Part shown: piece by piece, positions 46,561 to 58,900 of the stretch
How the letters are laid out: every line of letters starts with the position of its first letter
How positions within the stretch are numbered: the stretch's first letter is position 1
DNA from: Helianthus annuus
Taxonomy: Eukaryota; Streptophyta; Magnoliopsida; Asterales; Asteraceae
DNA length: 64,000 nt
Assembly: GCF_002127325.2 (NCBI RefSeq)
Contig: NC_035434.2
Span: 151,858,289-151,922,288, forward strand
Reading direction: 5' to 3'
Position numbers and translations under genes: made by a program
Notes under the pieces: model-generated
What the model was told of the DNA's origin: nothing
Seen by the model: the letters and a program-made list of their open reading frames with translations, nothing else
Databases searched by the model: none

Positions 46561-47300
46561 AAATGGTGTACCCGGTTCCATACCTGACACTACCCGCCAA
46601 GAGTATATTGATTTATACCCTATGATTTGAAACTGATTATGACTGACTCGAACCAGTCAAGACACAAAACTAGAACTGGAAAAAACCAATCACTTCCTTT
46701 CAAAAATCCGGTTCCATACTCGACCCAGGTATTGCTCTGCCCGGTTTTGACCTATTTATTATCGTGATACCGGTAAGATTACCTCCTCCCTTTGTTGTCG
46801 ACCAATATTAAACTAGTAAACCAGAGGATTTATCGTACCGCTACCAGTCCGGTCTTCAAACAATTAAATGTACCTTTACACGCAATGTGTCGTGCAATGG
46901 TGACCTTACAAGCTATCCGTCGTTACGTTATGTCCTTTGGTCAAAAGAATGCCATTCTATCTAGTACAAACAAAAAAATGTACTTTTCTCCCTATAACTA
47001 AAAATCAAAGATATTGAAATGTCCAAAAAAAAAAACAAAGGGCAAACCCCACACGTTCAGAGGGAAAGGAGAGTTATGATGTTACTATAAACTGCCATGT
47101 AGGGCTTACAAAATTAATTGCCATTGACTGAAATGGGGCTCCATTCTGAACCTTATATCCAGGTGGGTCACCCTGTATTCTAGTTGTATATACATTTGTT
47201 TTTATTTGGGTTTACATTTTACAATATCGGGTTGGCAACTTAACGGGTTTTAGTTTGAGTTTGACTAGTTGAAACAAACATAACTCATATATTTATTCGT
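46561..47300. other. intergenic, no gene recognised
   Basis: A 69-codon plus frame at 46792-47001 shows no family resemblance. Otherwise nothing could be identified between the plastid scrap and the tandem repeat. Confidence 0.45.
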
Positions 47301-47309
47301 GTAAAAAAC

Positions 47310-47800
47310 ATCAATCATTACAATGACACACATAAAATCGCGTACTCTGAACATGAGTTGTTTAACTTTTAATCTAAGCGTGTTGATGGGTAATAAATGG
47401 ATTGTACACGAGTTAAAGGGTCATAAATTTATTCGTGTCAAAAAAGATCGGTCCTACTTAAAATCGTGTAATCTTAACATGAGTTGTGTAACTTATTTAT
47501 CTAAGCAAGTTGATGGGTAATAAATGGATTGTACACTTTTAAAGGGTCATAAATTTATTTGTGTAAAAAAGATCAGTCCTAACACGGACATACTTAAAAT
47601 CGTCTAATTTTAACATGATATGTTTAACTTATTTATCTAAGCAGGTTGATGGGTAATAATGGATTGTACGCGTGTTAATTTGTCAAAAAGATCAGTGTTA
47701 ACACGGACATACTTAAAATCGTGTAATCTTAACATGACCTGTTTAACTTATTTATCTAAGCATGTTGATGGGTAATAAATGGATTGTATACGTGTTAAAG
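47310..47800. repeat. tandem repeat, about 127-bp unit, four copies
   Basis: GTTGATGGGTAATAA recurs at 47382, 47509, 47644 and 47764, with GTGTAATCTTAACATGA-like and TTTATCTAAGCA-like blocks between. Copies differ by indels. It is intergenic, between the plastid scrap and the 3' end of the kinase gene. Confidence 0.75.
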
Positions 47801-48288
47801 GGTCATAAACGGGTCGGTGGGTTGTAATAAACGGGTTGTAAATGGGTTGCCGGGTTCAACATGTTAAGCAGGTTGACAGGTCAACATGTTTAATCAAACA
47901 TGTTAACCATGTCAACCCAACCAGTCTAATTAAATGGGTTAAACATATAAACCCAAACATTACTTGTATATTCAACGGGTTGGAAATGACAACCCAAAAC
48001 CATATTATTTTCATGTCGTCTTTCGTGTAGCGTTAGGAATTTACACCCCTGATTTTTGTATTGCAAGGATATTAACACACAACAAAATAAATAAAAGCAG
48101 CATGAAAGAAGAAATAACAATCTGTATGTAATAAAAAAGTTTAAGAACTGAATGTCAGATACAACATGTTACAAAATTCAGAGTATTCATTTTCTGTACC
48201 TTGCAATGCATTTAATTCCCTAGTTATACTTTCATCCCTCCGGTCTTTGACATTGCGATCGTGTTGTTGAACATCGAGTAGATCGGTT

Positions 48289-49589
48289 TTAGTTTGTTGC
48301 TGCACCGTTTTGAGGGAATACTTTCTGAATAAACTGGAGAAAGCGTTGCGAGTAAAATGTGGGGTCCACGGCCGAAATGGAAAGCGAATCGAATTGAAAT
48401 GATTTATATTTGTGTTCAATCCTCTTTGTTATATTGTACTCTTGTAATATGTCGATGATACCGAGGTATAACACGACATCATATACCTCGTGAAACATTT
48501 GTTTTTCTTCTTCACCTGGAAGAAGCTCTGCTCTTGCTGGCATGTTCACTCCTAGCTGTATTTGTAACCTGCCAATTTTTTTTTAAAAAAAATTAGTAAT
48601 TATTATTACTTACCAAAAAAACGATTAAAAAATAGTTATGACCATCTAGGACGGCACTACCATATCCATCACAATTGTCGCCGCTGTTAGGATCAAACGA
48701 GTAACACACAAACACAAATAAACATAAAATCAAGAAATCTGACACGAGAGATTTATTACGTTGTTCAGTCACGGTGTGCAACCTAAGTCCACAGGGACAA
48801 CTAGGGTTTTCGGTTTTCGTATTATTGAGTGATAATGAGTTACAAGTACAAGAGATATATTTATACGCTAGAATTAGGGTTAATCCTTTTGCTAATCTTG
48901 CTAAACAAGAAACTAACAAACTAGGCCCATCAGGGTTAGGGCCGGCCGAACCCTTTCCCTTCTTTCTCTCTAATTCTCGGTTGGGCCACTTGGGCCGAAG
49001 GCTACATATCGCAACAGCCACCACCATCACTGTCTAAAAGCAAATATAGCATGTGAACCTATTTTGATACTTTTTGTTATCTAAAATGACCCACTTCAGG
49101 GCGACCCATTTTGTCAAAACTTGTTATGACCCAAATTAGATATATACTTTTCTTTTATATATTCCGGCTTGTTTTGATCTAAACCCAACTTGGTCGGAAC
49201 CTGTTTCGACCCCCACTCGACCATTTTGTTAGGCTTGGTAATAACCAAGTGAGTTTTCAAGAAATTTTCCAAGATTAAGTCCGATACATGCACAAATATT
49301 TATAACGCAAGATGGCGTCACATGTGCTAGGCTAGGCCGTCATGTAACTCGACAAATTATAGCTGAGCTTGAGCTTGAAAAACGTATATGAACAAGCAAA
49401 GCCCTAGCTGAGCTCGAGCTAGAAAAACTACTCACGAGCCTAGCTCAAGCTCGAGCTCTATTAAGTTAAACAAGCTAACCGTAGCTCGGCTGGTTTACAT
49501 CCTGATTTACTTGTGACATGTTTTTGTATGCTAGGCTTCTTGTGTCTAATTTCGTATAGTAATCCAATATGTGATGATGTTTTGTTAAG

Positions 49590-49638
<49 letters not shown>

Positions 49639-52600
49639 CAAACCTTGATCTCGCCAACATTAACCGATCCTTTGCCATGTATTCCACCTAAAGCTCTAAA
49701 GGAAAAGGGTAAAATCGGAAGTATAGAAGTCAAGGCAGCATAATGTCATACCACTTAATAAAGCAGGTCATCCGATCGAACAAAACGTCTATTTGGAGAA
49801 TCAAACCAACATTGTTTGTCAACAGTCTAAAGATAACATACGGCGGATTGGATAAAGGGTCAAAATGAGTTTGGGTAAAATCTTTTTTTTCTAGGCAAAG
49901 TCGAAACGGGTCGGATTGGGTTGGACTAGCCAGCAAACGGGTCAGAGACCAACCCATTTGACCCGTTATCTTTTTAGTTAAATCGTTTAGCTTAACCCAT
50001 TTTACCTGCTAGAGATAAAACATAATCCAAATTTACTAATTAATACGTAAAACCGTTCAAATTGCCAATTCTACTAATCTATAATACCTTGCTGTGCCAG
50101 GGAGAAGGAGATCAACTTCCACATCACCAGTAGCTGATGACCGTAAACGGCTTCCTCGTATGTGCGAGCCCACAACAACGCTACCATCTTCAGATCCACG
50201 TGGCACCAAAACAAGACCTTGGGGTGATATCTCATCCGCCATAGATTCTGCAATCGAGCCACCAAAACATATTTAGCATTATTTTTATGTTTAAAATGCC
50301 GAAATCTGGTATGTCAAACCGAAAGATGCAACACCTTCTTCGGCAACTATTCCCAGCCCATCTGCTGTTCCACTTTGATTGTAAGACATCAACGATTTTA
50401 GGTGCTGCGGGGCTCGATAGTGTACACCGAGCAAAAGACTGTAATCCATAATGTTCTGAGCTTCTAAAAAGTTACTGTCAATTTCAATCTGACTGCATAT
50501 ATAAAAACAAATATGGTCATGTCATTTTACGTTGAAACCGTGGTATATAATATTAATAAATATGAATCATTGATATTTAAGGAATCAGTTGTGGCTGATA
50601 GAAATATAAAGTTAGTTCTAGGGCTGTAAACTAACCAAACGTTCAGCGAACAGTTTGTGAACCGTTCGGCGGGAAGTTCGTTTATGTCCGTTCGTTTAAT
50701 AAATGAACAAACACGAACAAGAAATTCCGTTCGATAAGTTAAATAAACGAACATGAACAGAGGTTGCGTTCGTTCGTTTATGTTCGTGAACGTTCAGTAA
50801 TGTGTTCATTTATGTGCGCTCATTTAAATGTTTTTGTATATTAAATTTTTATTTTATTGGCTTCAGTTTTTAAAATTTGAAACCATAGTTACTATATGCC
50901 TCCGCCAACATCCCTCATTTGATCATTTCAATTTTAGTAACAGAAGCTTGAAAAACTTCTTAATTTTTGTATTAATTATTTTAAGTATTTATTTTATTTT
51001 TGGTGGATTCTTCATAATATTTCTAACGAAAAATGTAGATTGTATTTTTAAATGAATATATATAGCGTTCGTTTGTGTTCATGAACATCTGTTTGTGTTC
51101 GTTTGTGTTCATGTTCTTTTCTTTAATGAACGAACACCTACAAGGCCTTGTTCATGTTCTTTCGGTTCTTTACAGCCACTTACATGAAAATGCAAAAAAC
51201 AGGAATGCCTTGAACAATATCTACAAATTGGTTGTAGAAAAGTTGACATACTTACTTTAACAGAGCACCGCGCCAAGAAGGTTCTAGATAAAAACAGTAG
51301 TTTAGATCAAGATCTTTGAGTATCGTGTTTTCGTCGATTTCAACCTTGTCAGCAGACCGCCCAAGAGAGGAGCCTTTTAAATCAAATCGTCTATGAATCC
51401 TTACTTCTGTGCAGAACATATTTCCCATTACTACAAACCGAAACTGAAATAATCATATAAACTATATTAGGTATGCCAGGACAAAATATTTAGTACAAAA
51501 AAGTTGCTTATTGATGATACTAAAACTGTATGTTACCTTTTGACCACTTGATGGTTTTATCCTGTGGAGACCAAAAAATTTAGTAATCAGTGTGTTTTCG
51601 TATGTCCGCACATGTCGGTGATAGTCCGGAAGCATCCGCAGAAGCACCTAAAAAGTTTTGTTTTTTTGTTTTACCCATTTGACCCGATAAGAGATCAATC
51701 GTAAACCTGAATCAAATAGTTCATATAATTTGGATACCTGTACTTCAGATTTCCGCAACGTCTTGATCATGAACCGATCATCTTGCGACAGGAAAAAAAC
51801 GCTGCCACTTTTCCCGGGAGACGAAAGTTCTCTAAGAGCATCATTGCCACAAATCGACATCATGTAGTCAGCAGCATCAATCTTAAACATCTCTCTCAAG
51901 TTCCTTGTGTAATTACAAAAGCAAGTCATTTCGGAACCGCGAAAATAATATATGTGTTTACGAACCTTATGTTGTTATATGACAATACCGAATAACCAAC
52001 CTGAAAACCATTGGACAGTAATCTTTCCACTTAAAATCTTCAGACTGATGAGTAGGCGTTAGTTGAGATCCTTCTTTAGGAAATTGCATCCAGAAGCTAG
52101 CTCTCGGGCCGAAATCCGATGTCCGTACTTCTCGCTTTTGAACCGGTGTTATTTTCCCGACAGTGTACCTAATCACATTTTTAAAATTTCAGTGTTCATC
52201 GGTTCAATATACAACAACACATAACAACCGTACCCAGTACATCCCACCTACGTTTAGTGAACAGTTCGTAAACCGTTCGGCGGGAAGTTTGTTTGTTTAA
52301 TAAATGAACGAACACAAACAAGAAATTTTGTTCGTTTAGTTAAATGAACGAGCATGAATAGAGGTCGCGTTCGTTCATTTATGTTCATGAATGTTCGGTA
52401 ACGTGTTTGTTTGTGTTCCATAGTTCATTAGTGTTTTTAATTATGTATTTTATTTAAACACTTCAAATTCCGACAAATAAATTGTTTAGAAAGTGTCAGT
52501 GTTTATATATTCTGTTCATGAACGCTTGTTTGTGTTCGTTTGTTTTCATTTGTGTTCATGAACATTAGTTTGTGTTCATAAACATCCCGTTACCTAAAAT

Positions 52601-54004
52601 TAACAAACGAACATGCACACGTTTATTTCCTTAACGAACGACGTTCGGTTCGTTTGCAGCCCTAATCCCACCCATAGCAAAGCTATTGGTCATCGGTTTA
52701 ATATGATAAACGTAAAATACCACAAATTTCTAAGCAAATATGTACCTGATCCCAAGTTGTAAACTGAGCATTAAATCGTAACTCCTATGACCCTTAATAA
52801 TTGCTTCCCCGGGCCTCTTAACCTCTTTCACCAACTTCCTCTGTCTTCTCATTTCTCGTTTAGAACCCGCCGAAAAACTACTGTCAACGACAAGCTCGCT
52901 GATTAAAATCCCTTGCATATATTCTCGTTCGAGAATCGGAGTCTTGGTATCATCCTCCCCGCCAGAATCCGACATTATAGACGCCAAATCATTTCCCATA
53001 ACTTTTTCGATAGCAACCTCTAGACTCCACCGTCTTTCTAACGAAACATTTTTGTTACGAGACTCATCCAAATTCAAAAGGTTGTCTTTCGAAAACTTTT
53101 CGGATGAATTACTGTGAGACGATCGACCACCACCAATCTTTAAGAGCCCCATATCGATGGAAGACGCATGCTGAATACGTGACACTTGTTTGAACTTTTG
53201 TAAGTCGGATAACAAACCTCGTTTTCTTAACGCTTGAAGGTATAGTTCTTGTCTAGCTGGAAGTTTGCACCCGTTCGGATAAAACGCTCCTTTTCCGTCT
53301 TTTACCCCGAACGTCCACGTGCCAACGTAACGACCACCGTCACTCCACGTATAAGCTCCAAAACCGTGCATAACTCCATTCGACCAACTACCTTCATACG
53401 AATCGCCATTCGTCCACGTAAACGTACCTTTACCCGACATCTTTCCCGCTTTCATGTTACCCGAATACTCATTTCCGTTAGCCCACGAATACTTACCCGG
53501 TCCATCCGGTGAACCCTGAATCCACGACCCTTCAAACACGTCTCCATTAGGAAAAGTTTGATAACCCAACCCATGTTTGCGGTTCAACCGCCAACGACCT
53601 TTATAAACTAGTTTATCCGCGCGAATGTACGTTCCCGTTCCCTGCATATACCCACCCGAAAAATCTCCCTCGTAAAACGCCCCTGACGGCCAATGAAGCT
53701 TTCCATAACCGTGCCAGATTCCACGTCGCCATTCGCCTTCATACTTGCAGCCGTTTGACCAAACGTACATTCCTGAACCCTCGGGTACATTTCCATGAAG
53801 AAAACCGGAGTAAAACTCTCCGTTTTGGAGTTTGAGTTCTCCAAATGTGGTGACGGTTTCAACTGAAGGACGAGATGATTCGCCATTTGTTATAGCAGCA
53901 TTGTTGTCATGGCCGTAAAGTGATGCTATATCGAGAGATCTTGTTCTGTTCGAAAAGGAAAGCGTTGGCTCGAAGTTGTCCGCTATGGCCACAGGGCCAG
54001 TCAT
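48289..54004 (-). CDS. PIP5K: phosphatidylinositol-4-phosphate 5-kinase with MORN repeats
   Basis: Eight coding exons on the minus strand: 54004-52746, 52168-52001, 51903-51738, 51647-51537, 51443-51256, 50492-50335, 50247-50088, 48568-48289; all GT-AG, joining to 829 codons. It makes PtdIns(4,5)P2 from PtdIns4P at the plasma membrane. The first exon encodes eight MORN repeats (about residues 65-246; e.g. [21 protein letters not shown] minus its last base unit, [21 protein letters not shown] likewise), which regulate activity and membrane binding. The C-terminal half is the PIPK catalytic domain: [11 protein letters not shown] and DDRFMIKT (ATP and Lys), [28 protein letters not shown], ending DPTFYSQRF. 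It most resembles the PIP5K9-type branch (inference). An ATG three codons upstream (54013) is possible; MTGPV was chosen as the first with good context. No disabling mutation is seen. Confidence 0.95.
48685..49016 (-). mobile_element. solo LTR, copia-like, in last PIP5K intron
   Basis: Read on the minus strand it starts TGTTGCGATATG and ends GATCCTAACA, with a TATAAATATA box inside. GCCGC (48680-48684) and GCCAC (49017-49021) flank it: a 5-bp target duplication with one transition. Only one LTR, 332 bp, remains, so it is a solo LTR left by recombination. Its sense matches the host gene. Confidence 0.75.
49593..49633. repeat. poly-T run, 41 nt
   Basis: An uninterrupted T run in the last intron of the kinase gene. 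On the sense strand it is poly-A, possibly the tail of an old retroposed sequence. It produces false Phe/Lys-rich frames. Confidence 0.85.
50620..51176. mobile_element. hAT-like MITE in PIP5K intron, copy 2
   Basis: Starts AGGGCTGTAAACTAACC and ends GGTTCTTTACAGCC, with inner arms made of GTTCGTTTATGTTC and its inverse. Same family as 42283-43178 and 52248-52665. It lies in the intron between the exons ending at 51256 and starting at 50492. Confidence 0.6.
52248..52665. mobile_element. hAT-like MITE in PIP5K intron, copy 3
   Basis: Shares AGTTCGTAAACCGTTCGGCGG with copy 2 and ends GGTTCGTTTGCAGCCCTA. The left terminus is shortened. It lies in the intron between the first and second coding exons. 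Confidence 0.55.
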
Positions 54005-54094
54005 GCATAACAAGGATTATTCAGTACCTTCTATATTTGGTGTCTACTCTATGACCTTTTCAAGCAAGGGTCACAAAACACCAGAAGGTAACTC

Positions 54095-55253
54095 CTGTGA
54101 CACAAAACAGCAATTAAAAACTTAATATATATGGTAAAAAAAATCAATTAAATGATGGCAATGATGTTAAAAAACATATATACACATAAGAATTGTAAAA
54201 TCTATAAAGCCAAAGAGGGCTGCAAATCCATGAAGCAACATTCAAATTGACCATTTCTCTAACCACTGAAAATTGTTTAAAAAATTGAATACTGATAACA
54301 GAGTTATCTCAATTAGCCGACCGGTGGTGTACAACTTTTAAAGCATACAGTACAACTACAACAGCCGAAGTAAACCGTGCCAGAATATTGTCCACTTTAA
54401 CTCGATGGGTTACCCATCCAGAAACTCACGGTTTTGTTTTCACCCAACAAATTGCTCACCTAGGAGACCGGTGGAGTACAACTTTAAAAGCATACAGTAC
54501 AACTCTAACAGCCCAAGTAAACCGTGTCACGATATTTTCCGTTTTGCCCCCTGCTCATACAGGAACTCAAAGTTTTGTTTTCACCCGACAAAGTGCTCAC
54601 CCAGGAGACCGGTGAGTACAACTTTAATAGCATACAGTACAACTGTAACAGCCCAAGTAAACCGTGCCAGGATATTGCCCGTTTTGCTCCTAAAGGTCCC
54701 ATCAAGGAACTCACGGTTTTATTTCACCTGACCAATTGCCCGCCTGGCTGGTGGATAACAACTTTAAAAGCATACAGTACAACTGTAACAACCTAAGTAT
54801 GCAGTACCAAGATATTGTCCGCTTTGTCCCTGATGGGTTGCGCGGCCAAGCAAAACACAAAACATGTCTTGTAAGAAAAGCTTCGTTTTCCACCTCAACC
54901 GCTGTCAGACTTACAACAACAACAACCTACATATAAAATTACTGTTCACCATGAAGCAAATTCAACTTCATAATCAAATTCATCTTCAAACAAAACAAGC
55001 TCCAATTTAAATTATTTATTTATGAGTTCATAAAAAGTCAACTAATCAACAACAACATATTGTTAACCACAGCTCCATTCAAACCACATACAAAATAAAT
55101 ATCTACATAGATTAACCTCCAGATTTATGAACAGCATTACAGGAGTTATCATCAGACCAAGAACATCAAAGATAAAATCAATGATAAACAAACAAAAAAA
55201 ATCATAAAAGTAGAGACGGTATATACGTATAGTTGTAGAGAGAGAAAGTTTAC
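54095..55253 (-). other. probable 5' UTR intron of PIP5K
   Basis: On the minus strand a donor TTCTG|GTAAAC at 55254/55253 and an acceptor GTCACAG|GAGTT at 54095/54094 would splice a CT-rich first exon to the exon bearing the start codon. Leader introns are common in plant PIP5K genes. It contains a 141-bp tandem repeat. Confidence 0.5.
54319..54850. repeat. tandem repeat, about 141-bp unit, 3.7 copies
   Basis: Units start near 54319, 54466, 54607 and 54746 (spacings 147, 141 and 139), each with GACCGGTG-like, AAAGCATACAGTACAACT and AAACCGTGCCA-like blocks. It sits in the putative leader intron of the kinase gene. The several open frames through it are repeat artefacts. Confidence 0.85.
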
Positions 55254-55330
55254 CAGAAAAAATGGTAGAGCGAGAGAGAAAGAGAGAGAGGAGGCTTTGA
55301 TAGATTCTTTACTCGTGGTTGACTTATATA
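55254..55330 (-). promoter_or_regulatory. PIP5K promoter core and first exon
   Basis: On the minus strand TATATAAG (55330-55323) precedes a CT-rich tract (55305-55260) typical of plant 5' UTRs, ending at the donor near 55254. The transcription start is inferred near 55295-55300. Confidence 0.5.
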
Positions 55331-55404
55331 TGGAGTAGATTTAAAGCACTTGCCCGGAAGTATACTTTCAAATGTTAGTTAGTATTACCTTTTTAAGGAT
55401 TACA

Positions 55405-55720
55405 CTGCAAAAGCAAAAGGTTCGGTGACTTTTGCCACTTTAGTCTAAAATTCAAACCTTTTACCTTTTGAATCTGGTCATGTGGTTTCAGTTTTGTTAT
55501 CATTTTCATCCAAAAGCAAAATCTGATTAGATTTTCAGTTAACATTCAGTTTTTTTTGTCTTTTTTGTCAGAACAAACTGAATGTTAACTGAAAAATTTG
55601 ACCAGATTTTGCTTTTAGATGAAAATGACAACAAAATTAAAATCACAAGAACCCAGATTCAAAAGATTTGAGTTTTAGACTAAAGTGACCAAGCCTCAGA
55701 GACCATTTTGACAACTTACT
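55405..55720. mobile_element. foldback MITE upstream of PIP5K
   Basis: Inverted arms 55424-55560 and 55565-55695 pair over about 130 bp each (blocks CACTTTAGTCTAAAA, GAATCTGG, TGATTAGATTTTCAGTTAACATTCAG-like and their inverses) with almost no loop. It begins about 80-100 bp upstream of the kinase TATA box. Confidence 0.7.
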
Positions 55721-57528
55721 CTCTTTTTAAGCTATTTTTTTTTTCTTTCTAGTTATTATTATTTGCTTTGGATTAATTAAAATAATATAACCTAAATTTC
55801 TTTGAAATATATGATAATACCTAGGAACAGAAAGAAACAAACACATACATAATAGCAAAAAATAAAGAATGAGAATATAATGTGATTCGGTTAAGTTGAT
55901 ATTAGGGTCGTTTCAACCTTTTTAGAGGTCGAAGAAGAAATGAAATTTTGGGCCCTTTTTTCCTCCTTGATTGTTATAAACGATACTCTTTTATCCGTGC
56001 TTAGAACAAAGAAAAAGTTTAACACAATTATAACAGAGAGAGACTAGTTTGCTTGTATAAGGAATCAAAGAAATTTAAAACAATAAGTTTGTACTAATAT
56101 TAATAATTCACATATTAATTTTCTTTTAAGTAGGGTCACTATTTTTTTGGAAGCCCTACTTGTACTATAGGTCTGACCTGCGTCTACAAATTGTAACAAA
56201 GGCTTATTTTTTATTAGATGCTAAAAGAATACAATTACATCATGGGTATATATAAGACTAGAACAATTAAAGACAGTAGTGGCCCTACTTAATAATTAGA
56301 ACGAGGCCCGATTGATCCGTTGAATCCAAAAGCGCAAAGCTTTCACATATTAAACCCAACAATAAATACTACTAATGTGTTTAAAGTATTGTTTTTCGTC
56401 TAATTTAAACATTTATATGAACGCTTAGGTTTTTTAAACTTACGTTGTTGAATGATTTGATTGTCGAGTGGAGCAGGAGTCCAATGGCGTCCAAGCGTCT
56501 TGACAGGATGAGGCGACGGCAATGGGGCGGGTTTGCATTTAGCCTTAAAATATATATATATTTTATCTCTGGATATTAGAGAAAGGCAAACAAAATTAGG
56601 AGTCGTAATCAAAATGCTGTCACTCCTTTTGATTTCCCCCTAAACAGACAGTTTGAATTAATATAATAAATGTCGGTTTGCATTTAGCCTTAAAATAATT
56701 CCTGAAAGCAATATAATATTCAATAGTTAACAAAATATCTATTATTTCAAACTCTTGTACTATTGTCTAATGAATGGATTGTTTTGTCGGGGTACGTCGT
56801 GTTTTTATTATATTTTAACTAATGTTCTTATTTCATACTAAAAAACTAACATTTCATATAGAATTGCTCTTATCGATTACTATTATGATATCTTATAATA
56901 TTATTTTTATTTTTATTTTTATTTTTATGTTTATTTTAATTATGTAATCAACATATGAATTCAAAATGCCATTAATAATTTTAGTTTTGGTAGTTTCCGG
57001 AATTTGCTGCTAATACATTAATAATTAATAATTACTTATATATGTATGTGTGGAAAATTTAAAGCTCCTTAGGGTATACGGTGTGGGCGGCAAACCAGAT
57101 CGGCAAATGAGTTTGCCGAGCGGTAACACCGCCGCCGACCCATTTTGACGATCGGTAAGGAAACCGAGCGGTGTGGGTTTGCCGCGCGGGAAGAGACCCA
57201 TTTTGCCCATATTTTTTTTTTAAATGAAAACAAAAAAAAGTTTATCAATTCAAGTGTTTAACCATTGCCAACACTTTTCAACATAGTTTAAACTTTTTAG
57301 ATGGAATGACATAACACCCTTTGATTAGTTGATTTTGAAGTTTGTCACTTTCAAATGTTTAACCACTCCCTGCACCCTTATACAAATATTTGATTCAACA
57401 AAATAAAGTGACCGAAACAAACTTGTAACTTTAATTACTCTATCAACGAAAATCTAAAGGTCAAACTATTAAAAAATTCCGTAAAATGCCCTACTATTGA
57501 CCCGTCAATTACTTGTACTATAATCATA
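55721..57528. other. intergenic, no gene
   Basis: AT-rich. The only unusual stretch is a GC-rich patch at 57070-57200 (GGTGTGGGCGGCAAACC, repeated as GGTGTGGGTTTGCCGCGCGG), probably the remains of a dispersed repeat. No conserved open frame. Confidence 0.45.
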
Positions 57529-58299
57529 TCTTCTATACTATATAATAAAAGAAACCAGATTTTGAACACGTGTCATTCATTGAAGATGTCTACATTTGTA
57601 ATTTCCTACCTTTCATACTTAATATTATTATTTACCAAATTGACACTTTTTTTATTTAGTTTACCCTTATCTCATATTTTATGAAAAAAAAAATATCGAT
57701 TATTCTATCTCTTATTTTCATATTGCATTTTTTTTTTAAATTTAGTTTGTACTTATCTTTTTCGTTTAAATGGGACAAAAGTAAAATTATTGGGTTTCAC
57801 ATTTGTAATTAGTTATTTTTTTATTAAGATGCTATCGTTCTATTTGCTCATGTTCAAAATGATCATAAAAAAAAAGCTCAGTTATTTTTGTTTCTAGGAA
57901 ATCATAATCCTTTTATTTGATTCAATCAGTCTAGAAGTTTTAAAACTAAAATATAATCTATCATAATCAAATTCACATTTCAAAACCCTCAAAATTCAAC
58001 CATTCAATAATCACAATTACTCACACGTATAAGCCCATACTTTTAATAAAGGATTCCAATTAATTCTACGTGAAATTTATAAAGACTTTTTGTTATACAC
58101 TTAATTTCATATATAATCTAATCTAACTTTTAATAATGTATATATGTGTGGACGCTCGGAGGGCAAAAGTGAAATTGCACTAATTTTAACGTTATTTCAC
58201 TAAATTTGTGAAAATAACGTTAAAAGCGGCGGACGGTTAATCATGCATCATCATCATGTGGTGGCGTTGATAGCAGAAAGAAAAAAGGGAACATGCACT

Positions 58300-58475
58300 A
58301 ATCGGTCTTTGTCCCGATTGCTAAGTGTTATGTGCCTTATGTCCAAAGCTTGATGCAAAACTACTATCGAGTCGGGGGTCTTACTGAAAGCAGCCTCTAC
58401 ATCTTACTCTCCTCAAACCCTACCTTAGCTTTGCTATTTGTGGGATTTACTGAGTATGATGATGATGATGATGAT
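58300..58475 (+). mobile_element. SINE-like block with (ATG)n tail
   Basis: GTCGGGGGTCTTACTGAAAG, CCTACCTTAGCTTTGCTATT and GGGATTTACTGAGTATGATG followed by repeated GATGAT resemble a widespread plant short retroposon with a triplet tail. The A and B boxes of a tRNA-type promoter are not clear. Tentative. Confidence 0.3.
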
Positions 58476-58496
58476 TTAGTATATATAATTAGATTT

Positions 58497-58900
58497 ATTC
58501 AACCCGTATAATACACGGGGTTTATAAAGATATAATTTTTTTATTATTTAGTTTATAAAATTACATTTATCCAACCCGTGTAATATACAAGGTTACAAAA
58601 TTACATTTATTTAACCCTTGTAATACACAGTGTTTTTAAAGATACAGCTTTTTTTATTATTTAGTATATATAATTAGATTTATTTAACCCGTACAATACA
58701 CGGGTTTTTATTATTTGGTGTATAAAATTACATTTATTCAGTACAATACATGAGGTTCTTAGAGATATAATTTTTTTATTATTTAATATATAAAATTACA
58801 TTTGTTCAACCCGTGTAATAAATGAGATTTTTAAAGAATAATTGTCTTAATTTAGTATATAAAATTACATTTATTCAACCCGTGTAATACACGGGGTTCT
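58497..58900. repeat. tandem array of AACCCGTGTAATACACGG units
   Basis: About seven diverged units of 45-75 bp, each with an AACCCGTRTAATACACGG-like palindrome and ATAAAATTACATTTATTC. Some hairpins are mutated; the last unit forms the Helitron terminus. Confidence 0.75.

Noticed and set aside
47310..47800. CRISPR-like spaced repeats
   Set aside because: Units are 120-135 bp and diverged throughout, with no short exact repeat plus unique spacer; and the DNA is plant nuclear.
48593..49037. Frames of 145 and 87 codons
   Set aside because: Cover the solo LTR in the last kinase intron; no conserved protein.
49475..49743. Poly-Lys / poly-Phe frames
   Set aside because: Result of the 41-nt T run.
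53249..53512. 87-codon plus frame within the MORN exon
   Set aside because: Antisense shadow of the kinase gene.
54388..54936. Several overlapping frames
   Set aside because: Artefacts of the 141-bp tandem repeat.
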